From Cranoglanis bouderius (taxonomy: Eukaryota > Chordata > Actinopteri > Siluriformes > Cranoglanididae): DNA of 64,000 nt. Shown piece after piece: positions 43,561 to 54,600 of this stretch. Both the position numbers and the translations under genes were made by a program. The stretch lies in contig CM042568.1 in the NCBI GenBank assembly GCA_023630585.1, positions 2,520,016 through 2,584,015 of the forward strand, in the 5' to 3' direction. Each line of letters begins with the position of its first letter. Position 1 is the stretch's first letter. The notes under the pieces are model-generated. The model was not told where the DNA came from and searched no databases. It saw only the letters and a list, made by a program, of their open reading frames with translations.

Positions 43561-45296
43561 TTTAATTTTTTTTTATTTTATTTTATTTAACAGGCTTTCG
43601 ACGAAGATACGAAGTATACGACGACGAATTGAAAGAAACCGTCGTGACTTTTTAGTTTGTTTATTTATTTCCTTACTTAGTTTTGCCTGGAGTGTTTAAA
43701 TTCTCTGGATACGTGCTGAGAAAAATATAAATCAGTACAGATGATTACAAATTGTTGCATCATAAAGCAGCAGCCAAAACGTTTTCCGATACAAGAAGCC
43801 ACGTCTGATCCTAAAATGGCAGATGTCTATCCAAGCAGAGCTGAAAAATACACACCCTGCATGCGTTCGTGTGTGTGTGTGTGTGTGTTGGGGGGGGGGG
43901 GGTTTAGTAAGTGTTCTTCAGAGTGGAAATTTTCTCAAGGGAGGAGGACGGACTGAAATAAAATTACACAGCAGCTCCTGGTAAAATAACAGCTAAAGTA
44001 ACCCCGGCTTCACGTCTAAAAGGGACGGTGAATAAATAATCCCGACGCCCGACACAGAAGGCTGATTTTCTCACCGTAATCAAACTCAAATGTTGCTTAC
44101 ACAACCACTCCGCTGTGCCTCTTTACAGACGTGAAGTACATGCTTTCTATCACCGTGGGCTTATTCCTGGTATAATAACCAATAATAACTATAATTATCG
44201 TCTAAACTGCCATGCAGGGATATGTAGGGCGCATTGTGCTCGTGATCATTTTAGATCTGGAGCTCTGATGGAAATACGAATCACATCAATTCTAAAATCA
44301 TTCAGTTGTTCTCCTAATTAAGCTCCTTATCATAACAATCGGACGTATAGAATGTGCATGCCATGAATTATATGGTTACGTATACTCGGTGTGTGTGAAT
44401 ATTTTTAGTACAGTTTTATTAATGGTTCTTGTAGACCTGCTCAAAGCAAATATGACCGTAATGTGAGTTTTACCTGATTAGCTAGATTGTTTTAAGCGAG
44501 TTAACCAGCTAGTCTTATTGTGTGGTTATAATTGTGTCTCTAAACAGCTAGCTCTTGGAAATTCATCCGTATTTCGACCTCAGATGTAACTCTTTACACA
44601 AGCTACGTGAGAGTTACGAAAATGGGGTGGGGTTTTGAGTAAGGCATGGGCTACGCACGATTCTTACCTTAACGTTTCTTGCGTGATATCGGCTCGAGCG
44701 TGGAGAAGCGTTAAGTCTAGCACCACTGTCTGAAACTTTGACGTCAATACGGTACGAAATTCATTTTGGATGGTAACGCGCTCAATACACTATGGAATGC
44801 CGTTCAATATCCAATCCATATCCGGTGCATACAGTAAACACAGTATGACATTATTCATTCATTGATAATATCGTTCCTGTAAGGTTTGTACAGAAGACAT
44901 CATCTCAATCGGAGATATCGCTTACTTAAAGTGTAGGAGAGGAGTGCTCGGTCAGCTTATCCTTCAAACTGTGGGCATGTTTTCTTTACATTTTATTTTT
45001 ATTTTACACTACCAGAGCAGGATATAAAAAATGTTTTTTTTTAAATAATAAAACTCAAAATAATATTATGTGCTGGATCAAGTGCTATTTTAATCCATAT
45101 TGTTAATTTATTGGGCTAAATACAACTAGGACTATTCATGCAGTAGTGTATCGGCAATAATATTAGACGCTTATTAGATACATTTCAATGTTCAGCATCT
45201 TCTCATTCGTATATCGTCCTATTAGTCTTGTTTTAATTGTCTCTTGCTTTTATTATTACATCGTATTCCATTTGACAGCAAAGAATAAACAAACAG
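43561..45296. other. Single-copy-looking non-coding stretch
   Basis: No gene. A GT run followed by a G run lies at 43869-43903. The segment 44190-44380, including GATCATTTTAGATCTGGAGC and CTCCTAATTAAGCTCCTTAT, is another possible conserved element. The remainder has nothing I recognise. Confidence 0.4.
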
Positions 45297-45592
45297 TCCC
45301 TCCAGGGTTTCACGATTTCGCGATCGCATATAATATTCGGAAGAGCTTGTCATTTTCAAAATTACCGCAGATTTCACGTAGATTTGGGCCGAGACGCGTC
45401 ATGTGACGTCATCACAACGCACGTTCAACCAAAGCTTTCTTCTATTCACGCGCGTCGAACATGAGTACAGCGAACAGGTCTCATTTACCAACAAACATCA
45501 CCGCGAAAGACAATTCGCCAATTCGAGTAGTTTTCCGCCCAAAAAAAATCAAGCATTTTTGGCCGCAACAATCACAAAACAACTCCGAGAAA
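45297..45592 (+). repeat. Dispersed repeat family C, copy 2
   Basis: Begins TCCCTCCAGGGTTTCACGAT and contains TTACCGCAGATTTCACGTAG, GGGCCGAGACGCGTCA, TCATTTACCAACAAACATCA and GCATTTTTGGCCGCAACAAT. It is clearly homologous to 42557-42906 and in the same orientation. Confidence 0.75.
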
Positions 45593-46425
45593 AACACGTT
45601 TCTTTAGTCTGAAAGCTTTGTTTGGAAACAGCAATCGCATGCACAAGTCAATACATCCAGCGGGCAAGTATTACATTTGCGGAAGTCAGTTTCCACCACA
45701 TAAAGCCAAAATTATACCAGTTATTATAGTCTTAATAATGAAAAAGTTGATCTAAATGATTTATTCTTCTTCATTTGGAACACTGAGTGCGAGGAAGCAG
45801 GAACACACGCCGGCCCGCGGTGCATATTTAAACGATTCCTTGGTAAAAAAAAATAATAATCAGAAAGTTGCTCAAAATGATGACTTCTTATTAGCGCCGT
45901 GAGGTGACTTTATTAGAGATTCACCTCACGTTAAACAGAGCCTTTGAAAAGGTTTTCATTCACATTTACCTCATTAACATAACACACACTCACCTCAACA
46001 CTCTTTTATTCATTTATTCATATCGGGCGGTTGTGGAAAGTTTTCCAAGCCGTCTCGCCGCCTTTACTCTGTGTTATTCTTGGCTTTCCAGTTCAGTTTA
46101 TTCTTCCGGGAGTTTTGTTTGAGATCTGAAAACATTTAGCGCGTGCACAAACGCGGAAATTTACATAATCGCTTCCTTCCCAAATTTGCACTTGATGTAA
46201 TTCACGCAACACGCCCACTATTTTCACCCACAATTTATTTCGGATTCTAGTGAACCAGGGCTTCGATGTCTTATATTTCCAGGATTCTGTATTTCTTTAA
46301 GTCCTGTTTTTTTTTTTTTTTTCCCAGATATATTCAAGTGCCCTTCATCACAGAGGACAGGAGGCAACAGGAGTGCTTTTTGGCACTAAATTTTTTTTTT
46401 TTTTTTTTGTTTAAATGATGACGGT
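45593..46425. other. Non-coding stretch
   Basis: No gene. T runs at 46306-46322 and 46391-46408. Confidence 0.5.
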
Positions 46426-46530
46426 GTGTCAGAGCCCTAATAATTCTGCCCCAAGAGACAATTATTACCATACAGCTGTAGAAACTTCAAATAGATGGAA
46501 AATTGCTGGTTCATTAGAGACGAGCGAAGT
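46426..46530. other. Candidate conserved non-coding element
   Basis: A compact segment with TAATAATT (46438-46445), ACAATTATTACC (about 46458-46469), an E-box CAGCTG (46473-46478) and CTTCAAATAGATGG is AT-core-rich, non-repetitive and non-coding. Conservation is inferred only from appearance. Confidence 0.3.
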
Positions 46531-46643
46531 GGAAGAGAGGTAAGGGACATCGAGTGTGCAAGGACAAAGTGTTTAGGGGACAAATTTGAGAAAGTTTGCC
46601 AAAGACTAAAAAGTTTTTAACCTTCTGTCAGTCATTCATCCAT

Positions 46644-46645
<2 letters not shown>

Positions 46646-46703
<58 letters not shown>
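46646..46703. repeat. (GA)n microsatellite
   Basis: GA run of about 56 bp. Confidence 0.95.
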
Positions 46704-46708
<5 letters not shown>

Positions 46709-46827
46709 GATGAAACAGAAAAGAGGACGACTAATGCACTAATCAGGTACAAACAGTTCAGTGAGAAAAGGACACAATGTCCCTGACATGAGGCAAATCT
46801 AGCTAAAGAATTATTATCATACCTATC

Positions 46828-47051
46828 AATTCTGCATTCTGATTGGTCAGAAGGAGTTGATTAGTTTTCTACAACAGCAGCTCTGAGAGCAGCGCAGGTT
46901 TATATTAACGCGCTCGTCCTAATACGTTATCGTTTCTATAGTAACAGCTCGTACACGATGGACGCGACACATAAACGTGCAATTGTTGCTATGGTGACGT
47001 TTTCTGTAAGGAGATGTTTATTTAACATTCATGGAAGGAGTCTCCAGTGTC
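46828..47051 (+). repeat. Dispersed repeat family A, copy 6
   Basis: Complete from TCTGCATTCTGATTGGTCAG to CATGGAAGGAGTCTCCAGTG TC. Downstream flanking sequence (CTTCAGGACAGAGGAGTTTA, about 47088-47108) recurs at about 48927, so the repeat or its flank is longer in some copies. Confidence 0.8.
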
Positions 47052-47216
47052 AGTGGTAACGCTGTAACTTTATGTTTTCGGACATCTTCAGGACAGAGGA
47101 GTTTACGCTTCTTTGCAGTTTCCCGGTAACTTGACACGCTGTGGATTTTATTGTCTTGTATACTTCAATAGAGAGAAAAAGAAAGAGAGGCTAATGAGGG
47201 AACGACTGTTTAGAGC

Positions 47217-47335
47217 TGAGTGAGAACAGGAACTAACGTGTTTCACGTAACTATAGAGCTGTTTTTAATAAATAATTGTATAGAGCTGGCAAAACACTGT
47301 GGTATGAGATGAATAAAACATATTGCAGCCTTATA
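47217..47335 (-). repeat. Dispersed repeat family D, right-hand part
   Basis: GTGAGAACAGGAACTAACGT, then GTTTCACGTAACTATAGAGC and TATGAGATGAATAAAACA are the inverted equivalents of the GAAACAAGTTAGTTCCTGTT, TTATAGTTAC and TTTTATTCCTCTTATA blocks of family D. Confidence 0.6.
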
Positions 47336-47404
47336 CGTAACTTGTTACACTTGTTAGGGATCGTAATGGGAATCACTTTTAGCTATAATTCCACTTCTGG
47401 GAGA

Positions 47405-47730
47405 CATAACCTAGGGGGCGGGGCCTAATAGGGTGGAGTAATGCTGAACTGTTTACGCGAGAAAGAAACATGAAACCAAGTGACTCTGGTTATGTTGTTA
47501 TAGGAAAATAATCAACTTCAGGTGGCAACAGAAAATCTAGGGGGTGTGGCTTAATGGGGCGGAGTCATACCAAACCATGCAACAAAAGAAAGTGAGTCCG
47601 GTTGTGCTGTTATAGGAAAATAATAAACTCCAGGTGGCAACATTTCAACTCCAATTGAAAACATGGTGGGTGTGGCCTAATGGGGTGGAGTCATACCAAA
47701 CCTTGCACGAAAAGAAAGCGATTCCAGTTG
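47405..47730. repeat. Threefold ~120-bp tandem repeat containing the family D core
   Basis: The order CTAGGGGGCGGGGCCTAATA, AACCAAGTGACTCTGG, TTGTTATAGGAAAATAATCA, AGGTGGCAACAG repeats as CTAGGGGGTGTGGCTTAATG and then GGTGGGTGTGGCCTAATGGG. This gives two full units and one partial. The TTATAGGAAAATAAT arm of family D is embedded in the unit. Confidence 0.75.
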
Positions 47731-47811
47731 TCCAAAATGGCCGCCATCTGTGTGACATCAGTGAAGAATTGGATGTGTTTTGAGGCAGAAGATTCTCACT
47801 GAGATCGACTT

Positions 47812-47821
47812 ATAATTATTA

Positions 47822-47877
<56 letters not shown>
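47812..47877. repeat. (TTA)n microsatellite
   Basis: About 20 TTA units. Confidence 0.95.
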
Positions 47878-47878
<1 letters not shown>

Positions 47879-48108
47879 TGAGTGCAAAACTAAACTATAG
47901 AAGCAAACGTCAGACAGCAAACGTGTCTCGGCTGATTGACTGCATTTGGATTTAAGTGTAACGTCGGGTTCGTTGGATTTTTCGTCAGAGTTTTCCTTTA
48001 AGAAACGAGAGAAGAACAGAAAGATGGAGAGACAGAGAGAGAGAGAGAAAGAGAAACAGCGTGAAAAGACAAAACGGATCTCATCTTGCAAAGACAACCA
48101 CAGCGTAC

Positions 48109-48111
<3 letters not shown>

Positions 48112-48158
<47 letters not shown>
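48112..48158. repeat. (GT)n microsatellite
   Basis: GT run of about 46 bp. Confidence 0.95.
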
Positions 48159-48159
<1 letters not shown>

Positions 48160-48238
48160 TGAGTGGTGAGGAAAAGGCAATTCGTCGCCTGTTTACACCT
48201 CCAGGTGATAATGCGACACCTCCTCAGCCGAAGTGGCG

Positions 48239-48239
<1 letters not shown>

Positions 48240-48276
<37 letters not shown>
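48240..48276. repeat. (GA)n microsatellite
   Basis: GA run of about 36 bp. Confidence 0.95.
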
Positions 48277-48283
<7 letters not shown>

Positions 48284-48441
48284 ACGATGTGTCCCCGGTG
48301 TGTGTCGACTGGAACACAGAGGTGTTGTGTGAAGTAGAAAAATACCCAGAAGGCCATGGGGCTCTGTAGGAAAGTAATTAGAGCCGCAGAGGGACATGTT
48401 TTCGGTATTGTCATACATTTGAACACACACTTTCCCTGCAG

Positions 48442-48443
<2 letters not shown>

Positions 48444-48492
<49 letters not shown>
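48444..48492. repeat. (CA)n microsatellite
   Basis: CA run of about 48 bp, in inverted relation to the GT run at 48112-48158. Confidence 0.95.
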
Positions 48493-48493
<1 letters not shown>

Positions 48494-49056
48494 TTTGCAG
48501 TTAACACTGCAGGTTAATGATGTGTTAAGTGCTTTCTCTGGCTCTGGTTATTAACACACTTTAATTACAACGCTGTTAAACTGTTAGAATGTGGAGGTGA
48601 GAGACGCAGCACAAACTGGCATTTGGCAAAAAAAAAAATAAAAAATCAACACAATCTGTGATCTTCAACACACAATACCACAGACTTAAATCTGTTACAT
48701 TAATGTTGTGTCAAATATTAGAAATGTTGCAGCCACAGTGTAGTTTGGATTTAAATAATGACCAAAATGATACTGGTCAGACAGTAGCTGAATTTGGGTG
48801 TGGCCTAATATGCTAATGAGCATGTCTGATTGACAGGATGAACGTCCAGGCTACGAAACCTGCATTTGTGCTCCATCATGACTGCTCTTACCATTTTAGT
48901 TCCCTATTGATGACGTGAAAGTCTTCAGGACAGAGGAGTTTACACTTTGTGGTTTAACACGACAAGCTGCATTTTTTTATCTTATTAACTTCAATTCACT
49001 TCGAGACGGAGGGAAAAAAAAGAGCTCTGTCGGTCAGTTTGGTCTTACCTCGCTAG
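48493..49056. other. Non-coding stretch
   Basis: No gene. CTTCAGGACAGAGGAGTTTA at about 48927-48948 duplicates the flank of family A copy 6. Confidence 0.5.
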
Positions 49057-49668
49057 CTAGCATTAATCAGTTAGCTAGTGCTATTACTTAATGTGGTCTT
49101 CAAAATAAACACAAATTCTACTCATAAAGTTGTGCTAGTATCTGAGTTAAGAAGCTGAGACGACATGCACATTGCACTAGAAGTTATTTTATAAAGTGGT
49201 TTATTTCATTTCTGAAATCTAAATTAGTTAGCTAGCTAACTCTATCAATCAGTTTAGTCTTAACCTGATAGCAAGCATTAGTTAGTTAGTTAGCTAGCTG
49301 GCTATTACTCATCTAAATCTTGCATTGAAAGCTATCTTTAGTTAGCTAGTTAGTTGGTTGGTTGATTGGTTAGTTAGTTAGTTAGGTAGTTAGTTAGTTA
49401 GTTAGTTAGTTAGTTACCTATAATGTTCACTTTATTCTTATCCTGAAAGCTACCATTAGCTAGTTAGTTAGTTAGTTAGGTAGGTAGTTTTAAACTGAAA
49501 GAAAGCCCTAGTTGGCTAGTTAGTAAGTTAGTTAGTTGGTTAGTTAGATGGTTAGTTAGTTAGTTCTATTACTCATCTCATTCTTGCCTTGAAAGCTACC
49601 ATTAGTTAGTTAGCTAGTTAGCTAGTTAGTTAGTTAGTTAAATTTAACTTGAAAACAAGCCCTAACTG

Positions 49669-49711
<43 letters not shown>

Positions 49712-49870
49712 GGTTAGTTAGTTAGTTCTATTACTCATCTCATTCTTTCCTTGAAAGCTAGCATTAGTTAGTTACTTAGTTGGTTGGTTGGTTAATTAGT
49801 CTGCTGTATTGCTCACTTTATTCTTATCCTGACAGTTAGCATTAGTTAGTTAGCTCTATTACTCAGATTG
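49057..49870. repeat. (GTTA)n/(GCTA)n compound array with larger units
   Basis: Repeated GTTAGTTAGTTAGCTAGCT tracts are separated by recurring CTATTACTCATCTCATTCTT and CTTGAAAGCTAGCATTAGTT segments at spacings of roughly 110-180 bp. The array is therefore itself a tandem of larger composite units. Confidence 0.9.
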
Positions 49871-50020
49871 GTCTTCAAAATATGTGCAAAACTACATAAA
49901 CAATGTAGTTGTGTTATCTGTGTTGAAAAGCTGAATGAAACGTCACATGCACATTGTGCTAGATGTAGGTTTATACAATGGTTTATTTCAGGTGTGAAAT
50001 CTGATTGGCTGAGCCGTGCT
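49097..50020. repeat. Diverged duplicate flanks on both sides of the GTTA array
   Basis: GTGGTCTTCAAAATAAACAC...GTTGTGCTAGTATCTGAGTT...CATGCACATTGCACTAGA (49097-49225) corresponds to TTGGTCTTCAAAATATGTGC...GTTGTGTTATCTGTGTTGAA...CATGCACATTGTGCTAGA (about 49869-50010). This is a duplicated pair about 0.78 kb apart with the array between. Confidence 0.65.
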
Positions 50021-50312
50021 GGTACTGGTGTAAAGTCCTCTACATTAATGTTCCAGGTTTTAAACCAGTAAAGCTCTTACACTGTTAGACTGATGTGTTG
50101 TGTTAATAATAAATTAAATTATTCACGGACCAATGGATCGTATCCTATCAGTTTTATCCTAATCATTAAGCCATTGTTCTGTCCAGGGAATATCCAAATC
50201 TTTCTGTTATGTTTTTATAATTGAAAGATAATATAGAATGATTTAATGACCACTGGGTTTTATGTCTCCATCTTATAAATAAACAGTCAAAAATAAACAT
50301 TATACAAATAAA

Positions 50313-50978
<666 letters not shown>

Positions 50979-51660
50979 TGTTAGGTCGCGCAAAAAGCGC
51001 GACTTCCATTACCAGAATTCTCATCCACACACTCCACACTACACTTCCCAGCAAGCTCGGCGGCCTACAAACATGGCCGCCAGGGACTACAACACCCACA
51101 CACTACCTCGGTCACAATCACCCGCTTTCTAATCCCGCGCACCTGTCTTCCATTTCACTAACACTCTATTTAAGGAATCTTATGTTACAGGTCGGATGCG
51201 AAGTATCGTTTGTTTCTTCCAAATCGACTGAGCTACTTCATTCTGGACTGATTCTCACGGCATTTGAAACTAAGCTAAGTACCTTGGACTCCGACTTCCT
51301 CTCAAGCCCTCTCTCTATTTTACACATCTCTGTGATAGGTTTGCTTGCACAAGTGTTTGATTTTTTGTTAGCGCAAATAGCTAGCACACTTTATTTAGTC
51401 ACCGCTATTTTGTTGTATGGGTTCTCTGTTGGATGCTGTTTTCTCCGTTTGGTTTTTCCGTAGTAAAGTGTGTGTCTTTTTTTTTACTGCTAGCGCTAAC
51501 ACTTTTGAGAGTGTGTTTAAACTTGATCACGTTATCCTGCGAAGACTCGAAGCCTTCTATAAACCTGTTGTTTGCCCTGTGTCCTTTCCACATGTGTGCT
51601 GAATAAACTGACGAAGTTTTTGACCGCAACTGTGTCCAGCTTACTTCTGGAGTTGTAACA
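50979..51660 (+). repeat. 5' LTR
   Basis: 682 bp, TGTTAGGTCGCGC... to ...GTTGTAACA. U3 begins with a perfect 7-bp hairpin (50985-51003). A TATA-type TATTTAAG lies at 51167-51174 and an AATAAA polyadenylation signal at 51602-51607. R therefore probably starts near 51190-51197. Confidence 0.95.
51167..51206 (+). promoter_or_regulatory. LTR core promoter and predicted transcript start / self-primer
   Basis: TATTTAAG at 51167-51174 places initiation about 25-30 bp downstream, at or near GTCGGATGCGAAGTAT (51191-51206). That sequence is complementary to the primer-binding region just after the LTR. The coincidence of predicted start and primer sequence supports the assignment. Confidence 0.65.
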
Positions 51661-51677
51661 GAATACTTCGCCTCGAC
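51661..51677 (+). promoter_or_regulatory. Primer-binding region (self-priming type)
   Basis: ATACTTCGC (51663-51671) is the exact complement of GCGAAGTAT at 51198-51206. The adjoining CGAC (51674-51677) pairs with GTCG at 51191-51194, leaving a small bulge. No TGG-initiated tRNA complement follows the LTR. In the Tf1/sushi group the 5' end of the mRNA folds back to prime minus-strand synthesis, and this fits that arrangement. The Gag start codon follows directly at 51678. Confidence 0.7.
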
Positions 51678-54600
51678 ATGGACGCAGCGGAGGAAATTCG
51701 TCAAGCAATCGCAGCACACGGTCAAATTATCAACGCGCAACAACAACGCTTGGGAGAAATGGATCAGAGTCTTCAACTTCTCTCTCAAGTCACGGCTACA
51801 GCAACGCAGCGCGCCGCTCCCACATCCTTTTCTACGCCTCGACTGCCTATGCCCTTACCCGATAAGTACAACGGTGACACTGGTTTATGTAAGGGTTTCA
51901 TCTTACAATGCTCCTTATACTTTGACTGTTGTGGGGAAATGGGGGATCATGAGAAAGTGGCGCGATTCATCTCCTTACTAACAGGCAAGGCTTTAAGGTG
52001 GGCGGCGGCAGTAAGGGAACGAGGCGGAGATGCGGTGGCTTCCTATGACACCTTCGTCTCCATGTTCCGGCGAGTGTTCGACCACGCCCCCGATCACCAG
52101 GAAGTCGGGGAACGGCTCCTAACACTGAGGCAAGGCTCACTTCGAGTGGCGGATTACGCGTTAGAATTTCGGACTATCGCTGCGGGTAGCGGCTGGAATG
52201 ACGTGGCGTTAAAAGCTGTCTTCCGTCAGGGCCTTAATCCCGCCATAATCACTGAGATGGCCTGCCGCGATGAGCCTCTTAACCTGGACTCGTTAATTGA
52301 TCTCGCCATTCGCCTCGATCAACTTCTCTACAGCCGTAGGCATCCATCTCAGCACCCTGAACCAACCCGACTCCCCGCTAGCGACGAACCCATGCAAATC
52401 GGCCATGCTAAACTGGACCCCAACGAGAAAGAAAGGAGACGCCGAGAGAACCTATGTCTCTACTGTGGCCGCGCTGATCACTCTCTTCACTCCTGCCCTG
52501 TCCGCCCCACAAGCTTAACTCCGACGAGGGGCGGACAACGCACCCGTTCAACCCCGGTGAGTCAGATTCCTGATGTTACTTCATGTTCTTTTACTTTACC
52601 CGTCTACCTTGAACATTCAGGTGTCTGTACTCTTGTTACAGCCATGCTCGACTCCGGAGCAGCGGGCAACTTCATTGACGAGGAAATAGTGTGTCAGCTT
52701 GACCTCGACACTCGTCCCCTACCTCAGCCGCTAAAGATCCAGGCCATCGACGGTACGCCCATCGGAAACATCACCCGCCACACACACACCCTGGGGCTTC
52801 GTGTCAGCGCTCTCCACCACGAAGAATTGTCCTTCTGGGTCATCAAATCTACCCGATACCCCGTGGTTTTGGGCTTACCGTGGCTGAGAAAACATAACCC
52901 TCACATTTCCTGGGCCAACCAACAAATACTCAACTGGTCACCCTTCTGTCACCAACAATGCCTCAACACCCTATCACTCACTGTCGCAACTACATCCGTT
53001 GAAAGCCCTGAAAACGCACCCACCGTCTGTATACCCCACGAATATAACGATCTTAAGGAGGTATTTAGTAAACTCAGGGCTAGCGGTCTTCCACCCCATC
53101 GTTCTTATGACTGTTCCATAGACCTCCTGCCGGGTATGACTCCGCCACGTGGACATATATATCCCCTGTCCCAAGCAGAACATAAAGCCATGTCCGAATA
53201 CATTCAGGAGGCTCTCCAACAGGGATATATTCGCCACTCCACCTCCCCGGCAGCAGCCAGCTTCTTTTTCGTGGCCAAGAAAGGAGGGGGCCTTCGGCCT
53301 TGCATTGACTACCGAGGGCTCAACCGCGCCTCGGTGAAATATCCCTACCCTCTTCCACTCGTCCCTTCCGCCTTAGAACAACTTCGTGAAGCCCGATATT
53401 TCACCAAATTGGACCTCCGTAGCGCGTACAACCTGGTGCGTATCCGGGAAGGGGATGAGTGGAAGACTGCCTTCAGCACAACAACAGGTCACTACGAATA
53501 CCTCGTAATGCCGTATGGGCTAACTAACGCGCCCTCAGTATTCCAATGCCTAATTAATGACGTACTGAGAGACATGTTAGGAAAATTCGTGGTGGCCTAT
53601 ATTGACGACATTTTGATTTACTCCCCCAACTACAAACTCCACGTATCTCAAGTACGCCAGGTTCTCACACGCCTACTAGAAAATGGACTATATGTAAAGG
53701 CAGAAAAGTGTGAATTCCACACTAATACTACGACCTTCTTAGGTTACGTCATTAGCCCCGAGGGAGTGGCCATGGACAAAAGTAAGGTCACGGCGGTAAC
53801 ACAATGGCCCACTCCTACTACCATCAAGGAGCTCCAAAGCTTCTTAGGTTTCGCCAACTTCTACCGACGCTTTATCCGGGGTTTTAGTTCGATTGCCCTA
53901 CCCCTTACTTCTCTGTTGCGGGGCGGTCCCCGCCGTCTGGTTTGGAACCACGAGGCCGAGGGGGCATTCTCCAGACTCAAAACGGCTTTCACCACGGCTC
54001 CTATCCTCAAGCACCCAGACCCTTCCTGTCCCTTCGTAGTAGAAGTAGATGCCTCTGAGGCGGGGGTGGGGGCCGTATTATCCCAACGTCTAGGGGAAAA
54101 ACCAAAACTTCACCCCGTCGCTTTCTTTTCGAAAAAGCTATCGCCGGCAGAACAGAATTATGACGTGGGAGATCGTGAACTGCTAGCTATAAAATTAGCT
54201 TTGGAGGAGTGGCGACACTGGCTAGAGGGGGCAGAACACCCGTTTACCGTTTTCACAGATCACAAGAACTTAGAATATCTGCACACAGCAAAACGACTAA
54301 ACCCTCGCCAAGCACGTTGGTCTTTGTTTTTCGCACGGTTTCAGTTTACCCTTTCTTATCGCCCCGGGTCTAAGAACCACAAGGCGGACGCCCTTTCCCG
54401 ACTCCACACTAGGGATTCACCACCTTCCAAACCCGACCACATCCTGCCTCCCTCCTGTTTTGTCGGTAATGTGCACTGGGAGTTCGACAGTTTACTTCAC
54501 AAATTCCCACGTAGGTACGTACCGTCTGCTTGTCCTCCCACAAAATTGTTTGTCCCTTCTACCTACAGAACCCGATTAATAAGATGGGCTCACACGGTTC

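Noticed and set aside
51182..51463. 93-codon open frames within each LTR
   Set aside because: Identical in both LTRs, lying in the R/U5 region, with no recognisable domain. They are likely fortuitous.
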